Of a DNA stretch of 64,000 nucleotides, positions 58,901-64,000 are shown one piece after another. Under the pieces are notes generated by a model. It was not told the DNA's origin, ran no database searches, and saw only the letters and a list, made by a program, of their open reading frames with translations. The DNA is taken from positions 33,652,118 through 33,716,117 of the forward strand of contig NC_064533.1 in the NCBI RefSeq assembly GCF_023856365.1, in the 5' to 3' direction. How positions within the stretch are numbered: the stretch's first letter is position 1; every line of letters begins with the position of its first letter. Source of the stretch: Brienomyrus brachyistius. Lineage: Eukaryota > Chordata > Actinopteri > Osteoglossiformes > Mormyridae. The position numbers were made by a program, and so were the translations under genes.

Positions 58901-59019
58901 CCTTAACTGATGCTGACATTTGGTGACAGGAAAGGGTGCTTGATGAAGAAGAAGAAGACCCAGTTGCTGCTGTACATCTAAAGTGGCGTCCAGTTTCTAT
59001 CTCTGGTCTTACACACTAG
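55859..59019 (+). CDS. rsph1: Radial spoke head protein 1 (RSPH1), whole coding span (7 exons, spliced)
   Basis: Seven exons join in phase to 657 nt, 219 residues, ending TAG at 59017-59019. The protein starts [11 protein letters not shown] and is built from about six MORN repeats ([70 protein letters not shown]), followed by the conserved [19 protein letters not shown] type block and an acidic Glu-rich tail. Known of the family: RSPH1 is a head component of the axonemal radial spokes that relay signals between the central pair and outer doublets in motile cilia and sperm flagella; loss in humans causes primary ciliary dyskinesia. The C-terminus is much shorter than in mammals (about 309 residues), and the stop falls at the place of a Trp in human RSPH1. 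Short teleost proteins may be normal, so I do not call it a pseudogene. Confidence 0.94.
56150..56263 (+). CDS. rsph1: rsph1 coding exon 2: first MORN repeats
   Basis: Residues 17-54. Encodes [20 protein letters not shown] and [18 protein letters not shown]. Acceptor ttggaatag, donor ACT|gtaagc, phase 0 on both sides. Confidence 0.95.
56646..56751 (+). CDS. rsph1: rsph1 coding exon 3: MORN repeats
   Basis: Residues 55-90. Encodes [20 protein letters not shown] and [15 protein letters not shown]. Acceptor ctgcaccag, donor GAAG|gtgtga. Confidence 0.95.
56879..56969 (+). CDS. rsph1: rsph1 coding exon 4: MORN repeats
   Basis: Residues 90-120. Encodes [20 protein letters not shown] and YNGEWLQNQ. 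Acceptor tctctctcag, donor CAGAG|gtatag. Confidence 0.95.
57086..57224 (+). CDS. rsph1: rsph1 coding exon 5: last MORN repeat and conserved tail
   Basis: Residues 120-166. Encodes [20 protein letters not shown] and [19 protein letters not shown]. Acceptor tgattag, donor AATAAT|gtaaga. Confidence 0.95.
57340..57565 (+). mobile_element. Old SINE fragment in rsph1 intron 5
   Basis: Has a tRNA-like head (ATGGCTCAGTGGGTAGTACT) and a SINE-like tail region (GCTTCTGGCTCATTGCATAA), but the middle is diverged. Low certainty about limits. Confidence 0.4.
57680..57985 (+). mobile_element. Diverged V-SINE/DANA-like SINE in rsph1 intron 5
   Basis: Contains GCAGTTGCCTCACACCTCTG, TGTGTGGAGTTTGCATATTC and CAAAAACATGCTAAGGTAAA. 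No clear target duplication seen. Confidence 0.75.
58113..58184 (+). CDS. rsph1: rsph1 coding exon 6
   Basis: Residues 167-190. Encodes [20 protein letters not shown] then QVDQ, strongly conserved with human RSPH1. Acceptor tactttttag, donor GATCAG|gtaatt. Confidence 0.95.
58380..58562. mobile_element. hAT-type MITE with 8-bp target duplication, rsph1 intron 6
   Basis: Inverted ends CATGGGTGTCAAACTGCAGT and CAGGGGTGTCAAACTAAAGT, 183 bp, flanked by ATTTGGAT on both sides (58372-58379 and 58563-58570). The 8-bp duplication fits hAT. Confidence 0.85.
58930..59019 (+). CDS. rsph1: rsph1 coding exon 7: acidic tail and stop
   Basis: Residues 191-219. Encodes [20 protein letters not shown] and PVSISGLTH, then TAG. 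Aligned by eye with human ITELALWTP, the TAG sits where human has Trp. The frame stays open for 11 more codons to a donor-like CCCAG|gtgaat at 59052/59053, so the exon may once have continued. Confidence 0.85.
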   Translation, partial: ERVLDEEEEDPVAAVHLKWRPVSISGLTH

Positions 59020-59467
59020 CACACCAGCCTAGTCAAAAGATCACCTTCCCAGGTGAATATAACTGCAATGTTACTGCAGCTTCTATAATGCTATAATACT
59101 TTCTATAATGCTATAATATAAAACCCTTGGTTTACTGGTTGTTTTGAGGAAAAAATGAAAAGTAACTGCATGCATTTAGGGAATGGCTTAATCAATGGAA
59201 TCTTTTTAATCAGTGGCGCTATGTGTCAGAACGTTATGCTATATGTTGACAGATGGCATGTGAGGAGCTGCATTAAATTGCCACTCCAGTGATCAACACT
59301 GATGAACTACCCAGAAGACCAAAGAGCAAAGGGAGATTGACTTAAGAGCTGTCTTTGTCTACAGTCTTTGTTTTTTGTATGTACCATGTTTTGTTCTAAT
59401 ACTGATTATTATGGCTAGAGAAAGTTCTTGATTTCACTTCTGTTGATTTTGTTAGCTGCTATGTTAA

Positions 59468-59676
59468 ATTAAATCATTTAGAGTAGGGATTTACAACAAC
59501 TTGATGTCTGTGAACTGGTTTACATCATACAAAAAATTGCACAGACTGGTAAAACAGCTATGGGTGTGGGTGAGGGGTATCAATGGATCAATCTGAGATT
59601 TTGTACGTTTAATTGTTTCCATTTTTTCAAATGCAAATGAAATGTGCAAATGTAAGGGATTGTAAAAAAAAATAAA
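59468..59676 (+). terminator. Candidate rsph1 polyadenylation signals
   Basis: ATTAAA at 59468-59473 and AATAAA at 59671-59676 follow the rsph1 stop by about 450 and 650 bp. Either could end the transcript; transcript ends are needed to choose. Confidence 0.35.
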
Positions 59677-60059
59677 TATGTAGTTTTAGGGGTGAAATTA
59701 ACTAGCCCCCAGCATTCCGTGGCCTGGTGGAATATTGGCCATAGGCCACTACCGGTCCCTGGAATGAAGGTTAGGAACCCATAATTCAGAGGATACCCCT
59801 TCTGTACATCAGGACTTATCAGTCTTAATGGTTCAAATGGCTTTCAAATGGTTCAAATGACTAGATATTCATGTGGAAGTTCAGGTTAAGTACCGTTAAC
59901 TGGGGCAGGGCACCTACTGCAATTTGAATCAGCAGCCTTCATGCTACAAGTCACTGAAATACCATAGTTTTAAAAAGATTATAAACTCAGACTCAGGGTA
60001 TAAATTTGTATAAGACTTAAGACAATTAAAATATCACATGGTATAATTTGATATTTACA

Positions 60060-60760
60060 TAATTTTTAGAGTTACACGTTAGCAGATACTTTTGTCCATA
60101 CTGATATACAATTTATTCTAACCTAATAAGACGATTCAAGGACCAGAAGTGCAACAATAAGAACATTCAGGGTATGATTCATGGAACAGATGGGTCTTGA
60201 GGGATCGCTTTGAGGTGGAGAAGGAGTCTGATGACTGCATGTGGTTTAGTAGCTCATTCCACCTTCAGGGAATCATATAAGTGAACCATCTGAAGTGACA
60301 CTTCTCGTGTGGTGGAGGGAACTCCAAGCGGTGTTGTCTTGCTGACCGAAGGTGGTAAGATTGGACACTGGTCTTGAGGAGGTTTTTGATAGAGATGGGT
60401 GCCAGTTTACTGATGGACCTGTAAGCCAGCACCAAGGACTGAACTTAATGCAAGTGCTAAAAGAGACCTAATGGAAGAGAGACAAGGAAGGGTGTGACAT
60501 GAGAACATTTAGGCTGAATGAATATGAGATGAGCTGCTGCATTTCGTATAACCTGCAGTTGTCTGATAGCATAAGCTGTCTACTAGTAGAGAGCATATGC
60601 AGTGTAGTAGCAAGGTAACAAATGCCTGGCCCAGAAGCTGATTTGCATACTCAGATAGAAAATGCCTGATTTTCTTGATGGTAAACAGGATGAACTTGCA
60701 AGATTGGGAAAGCACTGTTATGTGCCGAGCAAAGGACAACTGGTCATCTATTATTATGTA
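60060..60760 (+). repeat. Long interspersed fish repeat, full-length-like copy
   Basis: Begins with GCAGATACTTTTGTCCATAC, then CCTAATAAGACGATTCAAGG, and a run typical of a widespread fish repeat (GGGATCGCTTTGAGGTGGAG, CAGTTTACTGATGGACCTGT). Related to 43490-43745. No coding capacity seen. Confidence 0.5.
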
Positions 60761-61109
60761 TCATACTATATGTTTGTTTCAAGTCAACTACTGCTTAGCT
60801 TTTGTCACTGGTCAGATAATGGTTCCTAGATTTATTCATTTTGGTATATGCTATAAAGATCATGCAAAAATGCTTATGTTTAAGTATCACTTGGATGTCA
60901 TGCATTCTCTTATAGTTATACAGCTATGAAAAAGTCCTTAGCATATGTGTGGGATTCAGGTTCATTCTTACTATTAACATTTCTGTGATAAACACATTAG
61001 CTTAGTTTAGCTTACAGGGGCACTAATTCTTTTATTCATTTATCCCCTCCCTTTTCTGAGGTGAACCAATCAGAGATCTCGATACAAGGGAGTACCCTGC
61101 CTCCCCACT

Positions 61110-61420
61110 GGCATGCCAGTATTTCTTCCCGACTGCCACCTGCCTGTGCTACCCTGCTTGGTTGCCGCCTGCCAAAGCCATTTCACCTGCCCTTCTGACT
61201 GCCTAACTGCCTACCTGCCTGCCTTCTCCATATTGTTCCCGCCTTCCTGTGCTGTCCCCATCTGCCTGAATTTACTCTTCACCAAATTATGTAAACTTCT
61301 CCAGCCCAGTGCTAACCAAAGGATGGGCTTCCCCACTGAGTTCTGTTCTTCCCTGGGTATTCCCTTTTCCATAACAGCTTTTTTTGTGTCCTTACGGCTC
61401 AGCTCAACTGGCAGGCTTAG
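61110..61420 (+). repeat. C-rich low-complexity stretch (TGCCTGCC-like)
   Basis: Dense CTGCC and CTGCCTGCC words. The open frame across it (61113-61436) is composition-driven and matches no family known to me. Confidence 0.5.
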
Positions 61421-61539
61421 CGTTAGGACACATTAGGACTTTGCCTGGGTACAGTGCTCAGGATTGAGTTAACTGCTTCTCCACTTCTCTCACCTGTCTT
61501 GCTGAAAGTCAGGCCCAAGGATAATGCTTAGGCATTTAT

Positions 61540-61995
61540 GACATGTTTGAATGGACAGCTGTAGCATGTCAGTGGACAAAGGTAAGCATATACATATTTA
61601 AGGCAGCTCCTCATAACTTGATGTCGAGACACTTGACCAGAGATAAGAAATCAGAGCAGATTATAGCCAGATTTTATTGGCCTGGAATTTGTGCATTTGG
61701 CATTAATATCAAGTGTTTAAACTTCAAAGAAAATCAGTGTGTGAATCTGGGTGCCATTTCTATGTATCCCTTGTGGCCCATCCAATTAACAGAAGTCCAG
61801 TTTAAAAGAACTGGCACGGACATAGTACTTGGGCTTTTTCAGCTGCAGTGCATGCCATTGGTTTATTTTTGTGGTTTTGGACATGATGCCCGGAAACAGT
61901 GCTGCTATATAATGTTTTACCTAAAACTATCAAGGAAACTCCTTCTTTTTGTAAGAGATGGCCTAGTTGAAACCTCCAATACAAGAAAATGAACT
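61540..61995 (+). pseudogene. Ty3/gypsy integrase relic
   Basis: An open stretch of 149 codons with the integrase zinc-binding helix (SRHLTRDKKSEQIIARFYWP), PLWPIQLTEVQFKRTGTDIV (cf. P-F-R-I-G-D-V-GPL) and then decayed core. The second half no longer matches. Old copy. Confidence 0.6.
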
Positions 61996-62004
61996 GAAAT
62001 CCAT

Positions 62005-62272
62005 TGGGGGCGGCATGGTGGCGCAGTGGTTAATGCTGCTTCACAGCAAGAAGGTCCTGGGTCCCCGTGTTCGTGTGGGATTTTGCCGGGGGCTCCGATT
62101 TCCTCCCACAGTCCAAAAGTGTGCAGGATAGGTTGATTGTGAGTCTAAATTGGCCCTGTGGTGTGTTGGCGACTGCCCAGGGTTGGTTCCTACCTGCACC
62201 CATTGTTTCCGGAATAGGCTCTGGTCCCCCCTGCGACCCCAGTTGGGATTAAGCTGTTTCAGAAAATGGATG
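62005..62272 (+). mobile_element. DANA-like SINE, distinct subfamily
   Basis: Head GGCGCAGTGGTTAATGCTGC followed by TTCACAGCAAGAAGGTCCTG, the block seen in zebrafish DANA elements, then the shared core and GGAAAATGGATGG-like tail. Flanked by GAAATCCAT (61996-62004 and 62273-62281). Confidence 0.85.
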
Positions 62273-62282
62273 GAAATCCATC

Positions 62283-63227
62283 AGCAGGGATTTTCCCATT
62301 TCAATTCTTATGCACCCTAAGGAATGCTACGTGAATGTTTTCAGACTATTTAAAAGCAAGGTGTATTTGCTCTAGGTCCAGAACAGTTAAAAATCCAGCA
62401 AAGGAGCCAGACTGCATACCTATATGCCAAGGGAAAGAAAGTGCACATACTACTAGTCACCGTCTAAATTGCCCAAATCTACATTGCTAGTCAAGTGGCA
62501 AATGTCATTCCTGGTCACATGGAAAATACAAAACAATTCAAGTTCACATTTCAGTCTTCTTAAACCTTAAAAGGAGCTGGAACTTGTAGCATTATCTGTG
62601 CCAGACATCATCTGGAATTTGGATTAGATTGGACAAGGAACTTGGATTGGAACAACCTAAAAATACTAATCTAAACACGAAAATATTGTTGAATGTGAAA
62701 CTCCTCTGAGTGTTTCCTGTGGTTAGTATTAAATGCTTTTTTAATGTGAAAGATTTTAAATTCAAAGGGACAAGCTGGCCTAGGTATGCAGAACAGGGTT
62801 CACCCAATTATAATCAAAGTAAAACCAACCATTATGGGCAATGGCTCAGATTTCCTCAGGATCGCCGAAATCCACACTCTGTCTCAGAGAGTGAGCCCAG
62901 GAACAAATATAATCAGATAATATCAGCTATACAGTATTGGCACACCTGTAAAATACTGACACACTGAGACTGAATGCATGCAACGCTCGTGTATGTGGAA
63001 TTCACATTTAAGGAGAATGAATGGACGGATAACCCACATAGAATTTAATTTAGCAGTTAAAAATTGTGATAAATAAGGTTATCTGTCAATATACATTTGT
63101 GCAGTATTCGATGCTCCGTTTATATTATCCCGTTGAGATAATTAACGAATAGCAAATAATAAATACACACTCAATTGACCATAGTAAACAAATTATTGCG
63201 GATACAGATTTGGCACATCCTCCTAAG
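62283..63227. other. Intergenic between the DANA-like SINE and vps16
   Basis: No recognisable gene or element. The open frame at 62710-62967 has no family features and is probably chance or old retroelement. Confidence 0.35.
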
Positions 63228-63243
63228 CTGTAGAGGGCGCCAG
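63228..63243. promoter_or_regulatory. CTCF-like motif upstream of vps16
   Basis: CTGTAGAGGGCGCCAG resembles the CTCF core AGRGGGCGC and lies about 130 bp before the vps16 ATG. Possible boundary element between rsph1 and vps16. Match by eye only. Confidence 0.3.
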
Positions 63244-63369
63244 AGAATACCGAAAGAACATTGCTTTCCGGCTGCTTTCTCTGACAGACTTGAATGTGCA
63301 AGCTGTAAACAATTGAAATCAAAGGCTAGGTGACCAGGGATTTCTGAATGAAAACACTTTTGGATTAAT

Positions 63370-63419
63370 ATGGCGTTTGTTACTGCAAGTTGGAACCCAC
63401 TAGGGGAAGCGTTTTACAG
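63370..63419 (+). CDS. vps16: VPS16 coding exon 1 (gene continues beyond the window)
   Basis: Encodes MAFVTASWNPLGEAFY and splits Arg at a donor AG|gttatt. Human VPS16 begins MDCYTANWNPLGDSAFYRK, so this is the authentic N-terminus. VPS16 is a core subunit of the HOPS and CORVET tethering complexes at late endosomes, lysosomes and early endosomes. Only the start of the gene (about 46 of about 840 residues) is in the window. Confidence 0.9.
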
Positions 63420-63706
63420 GTTATTACTTTTCGTATGAGTTTTTAAGGCCGATTTGTAAATTAGGGAACTACCTTCACGCGATGATAGCCACTGGTATTT
63501 CGGGAAAATTTAAAAGCAAAAAGTGTATAGTGCGACAAAAGGCAGAGTGTTTCCTCAGCAAACTATAATTCCAATTTTACATCGGGAAAGTCATGTCGGT
63601 CCTATGCAAGTTATTATCGTTATTATCTTCGACCCGTAGCAATGCTTAGCGAACACGGCCCTGTCAGCCGCTCACATGATGTGTGTTTTTTTTTTCTTCT
63701 TCACAG

Positions 63707-63795
63707 AAAGATCGAGCTTTATGAAATGGGATGGAACCTAAGGGAGGGACTCAGAAATTGTCAGATTGCAGCAGCCCCTTATGGTGGCCCGATCG
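63707..63795 (+). CDS. vps16: VPS16 coding exon 2 (partial gene)
   Basis: Continues [20 protein letters not shown] and AAAPYGGPI, matching human [20 protein letters not shown] and AAAPYGGPI. Acceptor cttcttcacag, donor ATCG|gtaaga. Phase agrees with exon 1. The upstream ATG at 63642 is in the intron and not the start. Confidence 0.95.
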
Positions 63796-64000
63796 GTAAG
63801 ATATTTCAAATTAGTGGTAGGACTCAGATTTGCTAACATGTTTGTAGTGCTTTTCGTTATTGCAATTTAATTGTTAAGTAGATGTTAAACAGTTTAGCTT
63901 GCAATTGGTAGCAGTTACACATTAATAAAAACGGGACCAGGGTCTATGAAGAATGAGTACCAGCAATATTTTTGTTAAGTCCAGTTTCTTAAATGACAGC

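Noticed and set aside
59292..59333. Downstream rsph1 exon (VINTDELPRRPKSKGRL-like)
   Set aside because: Acceptor-like CCACTCCAG precedes it, but phase from the preceding donor would read TGA, and the main frame already stops at 59017. Kept only as a check in the rsph1 finding.
61113..61436. 107-codon Cys/Pro/Leu-rich frame resembling a secreted Cys-rich protein
   Set aside because: Driven by CTGCC repeats, no signal peptide pattern, no splice context.
63642..63706. ATG at 63642 as the vps16 start
   Set aside because: Lies in the pyrimidine-rich intron; the exon at 63370-63419 supplies the conserved SWNPLG N-terminus in phase.

Overview
This window is nuclear DNA from a ray-finned (teleost-type) fish. 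The evidence is vertebrate genes split by GT-AG introns, AT-rich noncoding DNA, tRNA-derived V-SINE/DANA-like repeats, Tc1, hAT and pogo-type DNA transposons, Ty3/gypsy remnants and long CA tracts. I cannot name the species. There is no prokaryotic, CRISPR, rRNA or functional tRNA gene content.

Three protein-coding genes are recognised. (1) hecw2, a HECT E3 ubiquitin ligase, fills about 11.3-51.7 kb on the minus strand. I could place 29 coding exons (11286-44268); every splice phase agrees and they sum to 4,437 nt, giving 1,478 residues plus a stop. The order is HECW N-terminal domain, C2, long acidic linker, two WW domains, HECT. A likely first exon at 51652-51691 would join in frame to the ATG-bearing exon and add 45 residues. 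(2) rsph1, a MORN-repeat radial-spoke protein of motile cilia, lies on the plus strand at 55859-59019 in seven coding exons (219 residues). Its promoter has an RFX X-box, a FOX core and an NRF-1 site. (3) The first two coding exons of vps16 (HOPS/CORVET endosomal tethering) lie at 63370-63795 on the plus strand, and the gene runs off the window. The three genes have no obvious shared pathway. hecw2 and rsph1 are divergent, with about 4.2 kb between their 5' ends; rsph1 and vps16 are in tandem.

Layout: 1-11.2 kb is intergenic and repeat-rich, with two solo-LTR copies flanked by perfect 5-bp duplications, a V-SINE and a broken hAT (ZMYM1-like) transposase; 11.3-51.7 kb is hecw2, whose introns hold most of the mobile DNA (two nested Tc1 loci, three pogo-like elements, a 1.15-kb long-arm foldback, a 3.4-kb hAT-like unit with a nested SINE, a gypsy reverse-transcriptase relic); 51.7-55.8 kb holds a gypsy LTR/gag relic and a full-length SINE; 55.8-59.1 kb is rsph1; 59.1-63.3 kb is repeats including a gypsy integrase relic; then vps16.

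I did not find a convincing new multi-gene system. The most useful leads are the candidate N-terminal extension of HECW2, the rsph1 stop codon at the place of a conserved Trp, the compact ciliary promoter, and several well-preserved transposon structures. Coordinates were counted by hand and may be off by a base or two at repeat edges; coding exon edges are supported by splice signals and reading phase.
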